A stretch of DNA of 21,876 nucleotides from NCBI GenBank assembly GCA_965646165.1, contig CBFFYP010000077.1, positions 1 to 21,876 on the forward strand. The letters run 5' to 3'. The notes beneath the pieces were generated by a model that saw nothing but the letters and a program-made list of their open reading frames with translations, did not search any database and was not told the DNA's origin. Position 1 is the stretch's first letter. Each line of letters begins with the position of its first letter. This document shows positions 1 to 7,496 of the stretch, one piece after another. Made by a program: the position numbers and the translations under genes. The DNA comes from MGBC114844 sp910585855. GTDB lineage: Bacteria > Bacillota > Clostridia > Lachnospirales > Lachnospiraceae.

Positions 1-148
1 CTAACTTTTTTCCAAAGTCACTGCAGTCTGCCCACCGTTTTCGAATCTGGCTGTTTCTTGACCCCGGAACAGAAAAAGAATTGTGTTCAAACTTTGTGGA
101 AGACTTGTTTTGTAATGATACATCGTTTTTGCCGTAATTCACCCAACA

Positions 149-473
149 GCCAGAGGAGGTTTGCTCCTGTCCTTTGGCTGCGACTTCGGAGAACGGTTAG
201 AAAGTCTTGGGCTTCTGTGGAACTACCTAGAATTTTTTGCATATCCTGCTTCTATGCAGGGTATGCAAAAAAAGGGGCGTGTTTAGCCCGAAGGATAGGG
301 AAGAGGATGTTTTATAGCTGATAAAATCTTTCCTTACACCAATTACCTTTCGCCTGTGGTGAGGGCGAATTGCGCCCCGGTTCGTCTGGTTGGATGAACA
401 TAAATCAGAAGCCGTAGACTTTCTTATCGTTTGGAGCGGAGCAGACAAAGGACAGGAGCAAACCTCCTCTGGC
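149..473. repeat. 28-bp perfect inverted repeat, arms 149-176 and 446-473
   Basis: The arm at 149-176 is the exact reverse complement of the arm at 446-473, and pairing stops cleanly on both sides (148/474 and 177/445 do not pair). About 269 bp separate the arms. Each arm contains the core GGAGCAAACCTCC, itself a near-palindrome, and the same 13 bases recur at 2097-2109 inside the MITE-like element. The arms could be the ends of a small non-autonomous element, two opposed copies of a dispersed repeat, or a long RNA stem. Confidence 0.75.
233..272. repeat. Long hairpin, 17-bp stem with 6-nt loop
   Basis: The arms at 233-249 and 256-272 pair over 17 positions, with one G-T wobble (244/261), around the loop TTCTAT. 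Six T's start one arm and A's end the other. There is therefore no T-tract after the stem on either strand, which argues against an ordinary intrinsic terminator. The hairpin lies inside the 28-bp inverted repeat pair, so the whole 149-473 block would form a nested fold in RNA or single-stranded DNA. Confidence 0.65.
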
Positions 474-765
474 GTCCGGTGAAAGCCAACCTTTTCTGGC
501 AGCGTCCTATCTCTAAAAGCCGAATAAAAGATAAAAACAGCATAAACTTACAAAAATATAAAATCGTTGATTGGTATGAGATTTTCATTTTGAAAATATC
601 AGAATTACAAAAAAAATCAATTTGAAACTATCATGAAAATGGATAATTTTATAAAAATTTTACTTTATGTAATCCTTTCTTCAGCAGAAAAATATCTCCA
701 TTTTCTACAATAAATAGGTTCAATCAAGTAAAAAAAATTTTCTTCCTACTAAGTACCCATGTACA

Positions 766-800
766 TAAAAAAAGAAGAGATGCTATTCTCCTCTTCTTTT
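766..800 (-). terminator. Intrinsic terminator of the first Rpn gene
   Basis: On the minus strand, a perfect 10-bp stem (arms 791-800 and 770-779, AAAAGAAGAG with its complement) with an 11-nt loop is followed by a run of T's (complement of 767-773). It begins about 60 nt after the stop codon of the Rpn gene at 860, as expected for its transcript end. Confidence 0.75.
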
Positions 801-859
801 CTAATTGTAATTATATCACCTTTATTAGATGTATAATCCTTTTTACTCTATTTACTCTT

Positions 860-1822
860 TTACTCATGTTTTGATTGCTTCGAAATATTTAATAGTTTTT
901 TAATCTCTGATGCTGACATCTCTATAATATCTTCAATATCAGAAATATTCATCCCTCTCTGATACATCCGCAAAATCATTTTTTCTCTTTCTTCTGTTCT
1001 TCCTTCCGCTCTTCCCTCTTCTCTTCCTTCTTCTCTTCCTTCAATCAAAAGAATTTCCTCTCTGCTTAATTGTTCTACTGCCATATTTACAACCTCCTTA
1101 CGGGTCAAAAACTTTGTTAAATATCCCTTTTTTAAAAACAATTCACACGTTTCTACTACAATCTGTTTTGCTTCCTGTGCAGAAATCGATACCTCTTGTT
1201 TCCAGATCCCATATCGTATTACATTCACAAACATCGCATATTGTACAACAATATTCTCAATCGTTCGAAATCGTCCTGGAATGATTTCCTCCTCTAAAAA
1301 TCGTTTCACCTCTTCTTTTGTCATTTCCATGTGAAAACAATGCACACGTAATTCCAAATCAATCTCCTGTTTTTCTTTCGAAAGATAAGAGTCAGAAAGT
1401 TTTTTAATCGTTTCTAACTGTTCGGATGCTTTGGAACAAAGCCCTGTGAATATAGTATAACACTTAACTGCTGGTATTTCAATTTCTTTCTTTTTATATA
1501 AATCTTCCCCATCTATATAATGTTCCAATGCCTGACAAACATAAAACAATAAACGAAGCGGCATATTCTTATTTCCAGTGGATTGATGTTCCAAAAAATA
1601 ATAAATCGTTCCATTTAATAAAAAAGATAAATCGTTTTGTCGATTCCCCACTAACACGGGATCTACCATACGAATTTCTATCTTTCCCCCTTTTCTATCC
1701 ACTCCGATAAATTGAAGCAATTCCTTTATCGAACTCTCTTTTTGAAAAATCTCTTTAAATAAATTATCAGTATACTCTCGATTCATACTATTGCTACTTG
1801 GTAAAATAATTTTATCTGTCAA
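860..1822 (-). CDS. Rpn family PD-(D/E)XK nuclease / putative transposase
   Basis: This 320-residue protein belongs to the Rpn (recombination-promoting nuclease) group of PD-(D/E)XK proteins. In E. coli these are DNA endonucleases that raise recA-independent recombination, and some act in phage defence. The nuclease core shows NDLSF (D64) and FLEHQST (E78, Q80), the family's active-site pattern. After a helical region, residues 261-276 form a charged GREEGREEGRAEGR linker, then a small helical C-terminal domain (282-315). The start is TTG at 1820-1822. GGGGAG lies 10 nt upstream, whereas the first ATG (residue 13) has no binding site. A TGGACA-17-TAAGAT promoter precedes it and a terminator follows, so it is a single-gene unit. 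The linker DNA is rich in GGAAGA/GAGG motifs that could act as internal ribosome binding sites (see findings). Family assignment is confident; the substrate is unknown. Confidence 0.9.
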   Translation of the reverse strand: MTDKIILPSSNSMNREYTDNLFKEIFQKESSIKELLQFIGVDRKGGKIEIRMVDPVLVGNRQNDLSFLLNGTIYYFLEHQSTGNKNMPLRLLFYVCQALEHYIDGEDLYKKKEIEIPAVKCYTIFTGLCSKASEQLETIKKLSDSYLSKEKQEIDLELRVHCFHMEMTKEEVKRFLEEEIIPGRFRTIENIVVQYAMFVNVIRYGIWKQEVSISAQEAKQIVVETCELFLKKGYLTKFLTRKEVVNMAVEQLSREEILLIEGREEGREEGRAEGRTEEREKMILRMYQRGMNISDIEDIIEMSASEIKKLLNISKQSKHE

Positions 1823-1858
1823 ATGATGATTTCTCCCCTTTCTTTTGTTCCTTTTTTC

Positions 1859-1887
1859 ATCTTATCATTTTCATTCTTATTTGTCCA
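1859..1887 (-). promoter_or_regulatory. Candidate sigma-A promoter of first Rpn gene
   Basis: Reading the minus strand, TGGACA (1882-1887) and TAAGAT (1859-1864) are separated by exactly 17 bp (1865-1881). The TTG start and its GGGGAG site lie about 40 nt downstream. This is a pattern match only: five of six -35 bases and four of six -10 bases fit the consensus. Confidence 0.45.
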
Positions 1888-1993
1888 GAATTTTTTCGCC
1901 CATCAAAACAAAAACAATCCTTTTCCTTTTATTTATTCTTTTTTACATCGAAATTAGAAACATAGCTTAAAGGCACATCACTCTTTGGCTGAC

Positions 1994-2160
1994 TAAGAGC
2001 CTGTTTAAAATCTCATTTCCACCATCTGTACACCCCATTTTGCGTGATCTTTACCCCTCATTCAGTCAGCGTAGCCCCACTACGTTTCCTTCATTCGGAG
2101 CAAACCTCCCACAAACTGTGGCGCACATCTGGCAAAAAACAGATTTTAAACAGACTCTAA
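1994..2160. mobile_element. MITE-like element with 17/18-bp terminal inverted repeats
   Basis: The left end AGAGCCTGTTTAAAATCT (1996-2013) and the reverse complement of the right end (2141-2158) match at 17 of 18 positions. TAA occurs at both outer edges (1994-1996 and 2158-2160) and can be read as a 3-bp target duplication. The interior has no open frame. It contains small stems such as GTAGCCCCACTAC (2071-2083) and the 13-base core GGAGCAAACCTCC that is also found at the left edge of the window. The element lies 37 nt beyond the stop of the anti-sigma gene, so it may have replaced or displaced that operon's terminator. It is presumably moved in trans by a transposase that is not in this window. 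Confidence 0.7.
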
Positions 2161-2196
2161 AATAGCTAAAATCTGAAAGGATATCCGTGTCCCCTT

Positions 2197-3147
2197 CTAC
2201 TGTATAAACTCTTTGTCTTCCAATGCTTTCTTATAGTCTAAAATAACAGAAGTATCTTGTGTATATTCCCCGTTTTTCCTATCGACAACCAAAATCTGAT
2301 ATGGTTCTTCTAAAGATATCCATAAATCAAAATCTCCTGTTTTTATATCCCCATGCATCACCAATTTATTGAAATAGTATTGATGCCATACCTCTTCTCC
2401 AAATAAATGATCTACAGAATATAATGCTCCTTTTTTTCCTTCGACTTCTTTTATTTCAAAATATGACAATACATCTCTCTCTTTGTCTAATTCTGGAACA
2501 GAGGCATAAATCTCCTCTTCCAATGAAAATAATAACGTGGCATGATCATAATCCCAACGCCATTGATATACTTCCCTTTGAATACTCCTTGGGCTTTCTA
2601 AATAAACAGTATAGTCTTCCATCTCAGGAATTGTAATTGAAAAATTTCTTTTTCCCTGATAAAATGGTAACGTTTCCGCTTCATATACTGTCATATAAAC
2701 AACTTTTGCTGCATCATCCCTTTCCCAATCCACACGGCTTATCCGAAAACCGAAATAGCTTAATTCTCCTTCAATCGTAAGACTTTGATCTTCCTCATGA
2801 TAATCCACATCTAAAATAGATATCATATCTGGAACAGTCGGCAGTCCAATTATATAGTGTATAAAAAACACATATAATACCGCTGCCAAACCTAATCCAA
2901 AAAATATACCAATTATACCCTTTATTCGAATATGCTGCCGTACTTTTCGAAACCCATCTAATGCTTTTTGTTCTTTTGAAAATGCTTCCATTTCATTTCC
3001 CTCCTGCATTTCTTTATAGACTTTTCTGCATCCTTCACAATTTTCCAAATGCTCTTCTACTGCTTTTGTTCCGGTTTTGCTTAATACCTTATCAATATAT
3101 CCCGGAATTAAATCTTGAATTAACTCACAGTCATCATTATGTTTCAT
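2197..3147 (-). CDS. Zinc-finger anti-sigma factor with one membrane segment
   Basis: This 316-residue protein is the likely membrane-bound inhibitor of the ECF sigma factor encoded just upstream. The N-terminus carries the zf-HC2/ZAS motif H33-x3-C37-x2-C40 (HLENCEGC), typical of zinc-binding anti-sigma domains that hold the sigma factor. One hydrophobic segment at about 77-100 leads to an extracytoplasmic domain of about 215 residues (from about 102), presumably the sensor; I do not recognise its fold. The start is the ATG at 3145-3147, which overlaps the sigma stop as ATGA, a sign of translational coupling, with GGAG 11 nt upstream. A longer open frame to 3207 lies inside the sigma gene and lacks support. 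Release could occur by proteolysis or conformational change, and the signal cannot be read from sequence. Confidence 0.88.
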   Translation of the reverse strand: MKHNDDCELIQDLIPGYIDKVLSKTGTKAVEEHLENCEGCRKVYKEMQEGNEMEAFSKEQKALDGFRKVRQHIRIKGIIGIFFGLGLAAVLYVFFIHYIIGLPTVPDMISILDVDYHEEDQSLTIEGELSYFGFRISRVDWERDDAAKVVYMTVYEAETLPFYQGKRNFSITIPEMEDYTVYLESPRSIQREVYQWRWDYDHATLLFSLEEEIYASVPELDKERDVLSYFEIKEVEGKKGALYSVDHLFGEEVWHQYYFNKLVMHGDIKTGDFDLWISLEEPYQILVVDRKNGEYTQDTSVILDYKKALEDKEFIQ

Positions 3148-3653
3148 TGCTCGTCCAACTCCTTTCTGATTTTCTGTTTTGCCCGATAAAATACAGTCCT
3201 TGCCCAATTTTCACTCTTTCCTAATATCGTTCCTATTTCACGAAAGGAAAGTTCTCCGGTGATACGATATAAAATGACCTCTCGTTCCGCTTCCGACAGA
3301 TGGTGAATTGCCTGATAAAGTTCCATTTTATTTTCCTGACTCAGCACACTTGCTTCAGCATCTAATGTATGAATATCCGGCAGTGTATCTTCTAATTCTA
3401 CCAAATCCATACGCTTCTTTTTTCGAAGCTCCTGCCAGAGAATATGCTTTGCAATCTGACAAAGCCATACCGAAAGTTTGCAAGAACCATCATAGCGAGA
3501 AATCGCAGTAACTGCACGTAAAAAAGTTTCCTGCATCAATTCCTGTGACCACTCTTTATCCCTTGTATAGGAATATAGAAAACGGTAAACTAAGCTGGCA
3601 TATTCCTGATAAATTGCTTCCATATCTTTATTTTTATCATAGAAATCTTTCAC
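3144..3653 (-). CDS. ECF RNA polymerase sigma factor (sigma-70 family)
   Basis: This 169-residue protein has the two-domain layout of an extracytoplasmic-function sigma factor. Region 2 spans roughly 14-82 (YRFLYSYTRDKEWSQELMQE, SVWLCQIAKHILWQELRKKK), which binds core polymerase and the -10 element. Region 4 spans roughly 108-165 with the helix-turn-helix LSFREIGTILGKSENWARTV, which reads the -35 element. Region 3 is absent, as in the family. The start is GTG at 3651-3653, preceded by AGGAGG seven nt upstream; no ATG is better placed. It forms a two-gene operon with the anti-sigma factor (4-nt overlap). The upstream segment 3654-3724, with the first codons, has a decayed copy at 4810-4922. 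I cannot name the regulon. Confidence 0.92.
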   Translation of the reverse strand: MKDFYDKNKDMEAIYQEYASLVYRFLYSYTRDKEWSQELMQETFLRAVTAISRYDGSCKLSVWLCQIAKHILWQELRKKKRMDLVELEDTLPDIHTLDAEASVLSQENKMELYQAIHHLSEAEREVILYRITGELSFREIGTILGKSENWARTVFYRAKQKIRKELDEQ

Positions 3654-3761
3654 CTTCTCACCTCCTGCCTTCTATACCTTATATCACATTTTTTATCAGT
3701 TTGTTACAGAGAAAATAAAAAAACTAACTTCCTTTACTCAAATATGCCTCTCTCTATAAAC

Positions 3762-3805
3762 AAAAAAAGATGCATGATTTACAATTTACTGTTTCATGCA
3801 CCTTT
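3762..3805 (-). terminator. Intrinsic terminator of the second Rpn gene
   Basis: On the minus strand a 12-bp stem, containing one G-T wobble, forms between 3794-3805 and 3767-3778. It is followed by a T-run (complement of 3762-3768). It lies about 43 nt beyond the stop codon at 3848 and separates the Rpn gene from the sigma/anti-sigma operon. Confidence 0.75.
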
Positions 3806-3847
3806 ATGTTATTATTTTGATATTAAATTGTTACTTGCCTATACCAT

Positions 3848-4690
3848 TTACGCAATCTCAGCTTCCAGTTTTTTTAACTCATCCAATGACAATGAGGAAA
3901 CACAGTCTGCAATTTCTTCCAGTGTCATTTTTCCTTTCTTAATCATCTTTTTTGCTGTTTCCCTTTCTGTTTCCTTTGTTGCATCATCTTTAATATCCTT
4001 TGTATATGCCTTCAAAATCTGTTCATCATCAAATAATGTCATCATCATATCTACAACCTCCTGTTCTTTGCTTTCCAAATACTTTTTCAACACATTCCTA
4101 TCTTTACAGATACGAATTGTTTCTATTACTGCCCGTTTCGTATTTCCGTATAATTTTCTCTGTTTATTATATACTTTAGAAAAGATGATATACTGCCCTA
4201 TAATATCTTTCTCACTTTCTTGGTACAAAACTTTCACTTCCACATCAACAGCAATTCTTGCCCCCTTAAAAAACTCTTTAGAAAGTGAAATTGTACTGGG
4301 AGTATTTTTTCTTTCTCCTGTAAATATCACATATAGTTCAGGGGTTGGTATATTCACCTTTTTACTTCCATACAGGTTTTGGTTTGTACGCTTAAAATAA
4401 TCATGATAAGTCTGTACCAAATACATCAGTGCACGAATGATAATATTCGCTGTCCACGTTGACTGACTTTCTACCAGTATCATTAAACGATTTCTGATAG
4501 AAAATCCCAAATCATTATAGTCCGTATCAACCAGCACATGCTTAATTGTAACATCTGCAATGTCATCTTCTGTCACGTTACAATCCTCTGGATGAAGTGC
4601 TTTGTATAATTGAAGCAGATACTTTTTATCTTGAAATAAATTCGTAAATACGCTATCTTTTATCTTGCACTTTGGTGTACTTTCCACCAT
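3848..4690 (-). CDS. Rpn family PD-(D/E)XK nuclease / putative transposase
   Basis: This is a second, divergent Rpn-type protein of 280 residues (PDDEXK_2-like). The N-terminal signature KDSVFTNLFQDKKYLLQLYKAL is characteristic of the clostridial branch. The active-site pattern is visible as YNDLGF (D60) and ILVESQST (E74, Q76). A short charged segment (KETERETAKKMIKKGKM, about 240-257) precedes a C-terminal helical motif (LEEIADCVSSLSLDELKKLE) comparable to that of the first Rpn protein. The ATG at 4688-4690 has GAGGTG five to six nt upstream. It has its own TTGTAA-17-TATAAT promoter and terminator, so it is an independent unit. It sits between the ECF sigma gene and a decayed copy of that gene's start, which suggests insertion or duplication at this spot. 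A role in recombination or phage defence is inferred from the family. Confidence 0.9.
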   Translation of the reverse strand: MVESTPKCKIKDSVFTNLFQDKKYLLQLYKALHPEDCNVTEDDIADVTIKHVLVDTDYNDLGFSIRNRLMILVESQSTWTANIIIRALMYLVQTYHDYFKRTNQNLYGSKKVNIPTPELYVIFTGERKNTPSTISLSKEFFKGARIAVDVEVKVLYQESEKDIIGQYIIFSKVYNKQRKLYGNTKRAVIETIRICKDRNVLKKYLESKEQEVVDMMMTLFDDEQILKAYTKDIKDDATKETERETAKKMIKKGKMTLEEIADCVSSLSLDELKKLEAEIA

Positions 4691-4754
4691 TTTATCACCT
4701 CGTTCCTGACAAATTAGTAGAAGATAGGATACAAATTACTCCTGCTATGTTCCA

Positions 4755-4783
4755 ATTATACAAAAAATCGCTCGTATTTACAA
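4755..4783 (-). promoter_or_regulatory. Sigma-A type promoter of second Rpn gene
   Basis: On the minus strand TTGTAA (4778-4783) and a perfect TATAAT (4755-4760) are separated by 17 bp. The predicted transcript starts about 60 nt before the ATG at 4690. Nothing else in this gap needs a promoter in this orientation. Confidence 0.65.
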
Positions 4784-4809
4784 TAAATTTCCCATTAAAT
4801 TTCTTTCTT

Positions 4810-4922
4810 CCTTGTATAGAAATATCTTTATTTTTATCATAGAAATCCTTTGTTCTCTCACCTTCTATTTTCTATACCTTATATCATTTTTCTCAGCTTA
4901 TTACAAGGAAAATAAAAAAACC
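4810..4922 (-). pseudogene. Decayed copy of the ECF sigma gene 5' end and upstream region
   Basis: Bases 4822-4847 are identical to 3622-3647 (26 of 26), and 4870-4886 are identical to 3670-3686 (17 of 17), exactly 1200 bp apart. The bases between and beyond them, to about 4922, are alignable with small changes. In the functional copy this block covers the first codons of the sigma gene (KDFYDKNKD), its ribosome binding site and upstream DNA. In the copy the GTG start is ACA, the AGGAGG is altered, and the frame loses similarity after KDFYDKNKD. The conserved motif reading TGATATAAGG on the minus strand lies upstream of both starts and may be promoter DNA. Confidence 0.75.
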
Positions 4923-4968
4923 GATTACTGTAAATACTATATTTATTGTATCTACATCAATCAGTTTT
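4914..4968 (-). terminator. Terminator downstream of the polysaccharide operon, possibly bidirectional
   Basis: The arms AAAACCGATT (4917-4926) and AATCAGTTTT (4959-4968) form a 10-bp stem with one G-T wobble. The loop is long and has a smaller internal stem (ATAC/GTAT). On the minus strand it is followed by seven T's (complement of 4914-4920), about 145 nt after the stop of the decarboxylase gene. On the plus strand the following sequence is also T-rich. Confidence 0.55.
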
Positions 4969-5111
4969 CTTTTATCTTTTTTCTGTAATAACAATAAAAG
5001 CGAATCTATCTATAATACAGGGCAGATGACAAATCTATGTTTCATATTTTTCTATACCTAATTCTACATTAAAAATTTTTCTTGTAAAATAACCAAAGCA
5101 TTGATAAATTT

Positions 5112-6050
5112 TCACAATAACAGTTCTTTTGTAAGATATGTAATTGTTTTTTTCAGCCCCTCTTCTAACTGTATAGTAGGCTTCCAATCCAATTCTTTTT
5201 TTGCTAACTCAATCACAGGTCTACGCTGAACTGGATCATCTGACGGCAGCGGACGATAAGTAATTTCAGATTTTGAACCAGTCAATTCTATAATTTTATT
5301 CGCTAACTGAAGAACGGTAAATTCTCCCGGATTCCCAATATTAACTGGTCCTTGAAAATCCTTTCGGCTATTCATCAAACGAATCATTCCTTCTATTAAG
5401 TCATCCACATAACAAAAACTCCTAGTCTGGCTGCCATCTCCATAAATTGTAATCGGCTCATTTTTTAATGCCTGCACAATAAAATTGCTAACCACTCTTC
5501 CATCTTCTGGATTCATTCTTGGACCATATGTATTAAAAATACGAATAATTTTAATTTCTACCTGATGTTGACGATAATAATCAAAACATAGCGTTTCTGC
5601 CATTCTTTTTCCTTCATCATAACAAGAACGAATTCCGACTGGATTAACACATCCTCGATATGTTTCTAACTGAGGATGGACTTGTGGATCTCCATAAACT
5701 TCTGATGTAGATGCCTGTAAGATTCTTGCATGAACTCTCTTTGCCAATCCCAGCATATTCATAATTCCATAGACACTTGTTTTTGCCGTTTTAATCGGAT
5801 TATACTGATAATGAGGAGGGCTGGCTGGACAAGCTAAATTATAAATCTGATCTACCTCTACATAAAGAGGTTCTGTAATATCATGACGAATAAATTCAAA
5901 CTGTGGATGATTCATCAAATGCTGGATATTCTTCTTTGTACCAGTAAAAAGATTATCCACACAAATCACACTATCCCCATTTTCAATGAAACGGTCACAT
6001 AAATGAGAACCTAAAAAGCCCGCTCCTCCTGTTACTAAAATTCGTTTCAT
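5112..6050 (-). CDS. uxs: UDP-glucuronate decarboxylase (UDP-xylose synthase)
   Basis: This 312-residue enzyme of the extended short-chain dehydrogenase family converts UDP-glucuronate to UDP-xylose with bound NAD. Visible features are the nucleotide-binding TGGAGFLG (7-14), the TSE segment (115-117) and the catalytic Y144-DEG-K148. The UXS-type arginine motif is present in slightly altered form (NPVGIRSCYDEGKR, where NPIGPR is usual). Length and motifs fit soluble bacterial UXS better than dTDP-glucose dehydratase. The ATG at 6048-6050 has AGGAGG eight nt upstream. It is the last gene of the operon, 39 nt after UDP-glucose dehydrogenase, whose product is its substrate. A related UDP-sugar epimerase or decarboxylase activity cannot be fully excluded. 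Confidence 0.9.
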   Translation of the reverse strand: MKRILVTGGAGFLGSHLCDRFIENGDSVICVDNLFTGTKKNIQHLMNHPQFEFIRHDITEPLYVEVDQIYNLACPASPPHYQYNPIKTAKTSVYGIMNMLGLAKRVHARILQASTSEVYGDPQVHPQLETYRGCVNPVGIRSCYDEGKRMAETLCFDYYRQHQVEIKIIRIFNTYGPRMNPEDGRVVSNFIVQALKNEPITIYGDGSQTRSFCYVDDLIEGMIRLMNSRKDFQGPVNIGNPGEFTVLQLANKIIELTGSKSEITYRPLPSDDPVQRRPVIELAKKELDWKPTIQLEEGLKKTITYLTKELLL

Positions 6051-6089
6051 CCTCTTTTCCTCCTGTATTTTTTCCTTTTATCCTTCTTT

Positions 6090-7418
6090 TTATTTTCCCA
6101 CTCCAATTTGATAATACTCAAAACCGTTCTGTTCCAAATCTAATGTACTATACTGATTTCTTCCATCAAAAATAATGGATTGTTTTAAACGCTTTTTAAT
6201 CTCTCCAAAATCCGGCGCACGAAACTCTTTCCATTCTGTAATTAAAATCATCGCATCTGCTTCATTTAATACGGTATATTTACTATCATAATATGTCACA
6301 TTTTCATTCCCTTTTAAATAACAGTTTTTTGCTTCCTCTTCTGCTTTTGGATCATATGCCTTTATCTTTGCACCTCGTTTTGTCAGTTCATTGATAATGG
6401 TAATAGAAGCAGCCTGCCGCATATCATCCGTATCTGGTTTAAAGGCTAATCCCCATACAGCAAATGTATGATCCGACAGTTCTTCTCCAAACCGCTCCAC
6501 AATTTTTCTTGGTATAATTTGTTTCTGTTCCAAATTCACTTGTTCAACTGCTTTTAAAATCTTCGGTTCATAATTATAAAAATAGCTTGTTTTCATTAAT
6601 GCTTGTACATCTTTTGGAAAACAACTCCCTCCATATCCGCATCCTGCATAAATAAATGAAAACCCAATTCTTTTATCACTTCCAATTCCAAGCCTTACTT
6701 TATTAATATCAGCACCTACTTTTTCACAAATATTAGAAATTTCATTCATAAAAGAAATTTTCGTAGCCAGCATGGCATTTGCTGCATATTTTGTCATCTC
6801 TGCACTGGCAATATCCATAAAAATAAAATTTTCATTATTTCGAACTAATGGCAGATACAATTCTCTCATTATCTTTGCTGCTGAATCATTATCTGTTCCA
6901 ATTACAATTCGATCTGGTCTAGAACAATCTGAAACTGCAGTTCCTTCTTTTAAAAATTCTGGATTTGAAATCACATCAAATGTCAAATCACTTTCCCTTT
7001 TCCTCAATTCCTCCTGAATCTTTTCCCGCACTTTTTTTGCTGTTCCAACTGGAACAGTGGATTTATCCACTACATACATATGATGCTTCATATTTTGCCC
7101 AATACTCTCTGCTACATTCAAAACATAATGCAAATCAGCACTTCCATCTTCCCCCATTGGTGTTCCTACTGCAATAAAACAAATATTAGCTGTTTCTAAT
7201 GCATCACGAATCTCTGTTGTAAACTTTAGATGCCCGGCATGATAATTATTTTTTACCATCTCTTCCAAACCGGGTTCATAAATTGGCAAAATTCCCTGTT
7301 TTAATTTTTCTATTTTTTCCTCCACCACATCGACACACCATACTTCATTTCCCAAATCAGACAGACATGCTCCTGTTACTAATCCTACATATCCCGTACC
7401 TATTACTGCTATTTTCAT
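6090..7418 (-). CDS. ugd: UDP-glucose 6-dehydrogenase
   Basis: This 442-residue cytoplasmic enzyme oxidises UDP-glucose to UDP-glucuronate using two NAD molecules. It shows the Rossmann start GTGYVG (7-12), the helix AEMTKYAANAMLATK with K210, and the catalytic cysteine in GYGGSCFPKD (C266, D270). The C-terminal UDP-binding domain (about 320-440) includes WGLAFKPDTDDMR. The length is typical of the family. The ATG at 7416-7418 follows GGAGGAAG at good spacing. Together with the decarboxylase downstream it makes UDP-glucuronate and UDP-xylose for the glycan built by the upstream genes. A 78-nt gap separates it from gtrA, and no clear separate promoter is seen there. Confidence 0.95.
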   Translation of the reverse strand: MKIAVIGTGYVGLVTGACLSDLGNEVWCVDVVEEKIEKLKQGILPIYEPGLEEMVKNNYHAGHLKFTTEIRDALETANICFIAVGTPMGEDGSADLHYVLNVAESIGQNMKHHMYVVDKSTVPVGTAKKVREKIQEELRKRESDLTFDVISNPEFLKEGTAVSDCSRPDRIVIGTDNDSAAKIMRELYLPLVRNNENFIFMDIASAEMTKYAANAMLATKISFMNEISNICEKVGADINKVRLGIGSDKRIGFSFIYAGCGYGGSCFPKDVQALMKTSYFYNYEPKILKAVEQVNLEQKQIIPRKIVERFGEELSDHTFAVWGLAFKPDTDDMRQAASITIINELTKRGAKIKAYDPKAEEEAKNCYLKGNENVTYYDSKYTVLNEADAMILITEWKEFRAPDFGEIKKRLKQSIIFDGRNQYSTLDLEQNGFEYYQIGVGK

Positions 7419-7496
7419 TTTTCTTCCTCCGTATTCTATATTTTTTACTGTTTTTTCATCTTCTAATTATTAATATTTTTCTTTTCTGTTTTATCT

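Larger units (their letters stand above)
1..765. other. Gene-poor left edge with repeats; no supported CDS
   Basis: This stretch has no gene I can defend. Positions 1 to about 500 are visibly GC-richer than the rest (around half GC near 361-420) and hold inverted repeats that are listed separately. Frame 3 on the plus strand is open from the window edge to a TAA at 135-137 and ends in residues that read plausibly as a protein C-terminus (…NDTSFLP). Frame 1 is open from 1 to 321 as well, so neither frame is strong evidence. From about 500 to 765 the DNA is AT-rich with no ribosome binding site followed by a credible frame. It could be the decayed tail of a mobile element lying to the left, but that is a guess. 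Confidence 0.5.

Noticed and set aside
233..272. Hairpin considered as an intrinsic terminator
   Set aside because: T's precede and A's follow the stem on the plus strand, and the mirror holds on the minus strand, so no U-tract follows in either direction.
58..321. 87-residue plus-strand frame at the left edge
   Set aside because: No ribosome binding site, odd composition (many Arg/Cys/Phe), runs through both the inverted-repeat arm and the long hairpin, and frame 3 is open over part of the same DNA.
3144..3207. Longer anti-sigma start at 3207
   Set aside because: The 20 extra residues lie inside the sigma gene, the ATGA junction at 3144-3147 with GGAG is the natural start, and the zinc-finger domain begins right after it.
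4919..4928. Ten bases AACCGATTAC shared between the operon terminator and the gap behind the TnpB-like gene, considered as a guide/target pair
   Set aside because: A single 10-base match in 22 kb of AT-rich DNA is expected by chance, and it overlaps a terminator stem, not a promoter.
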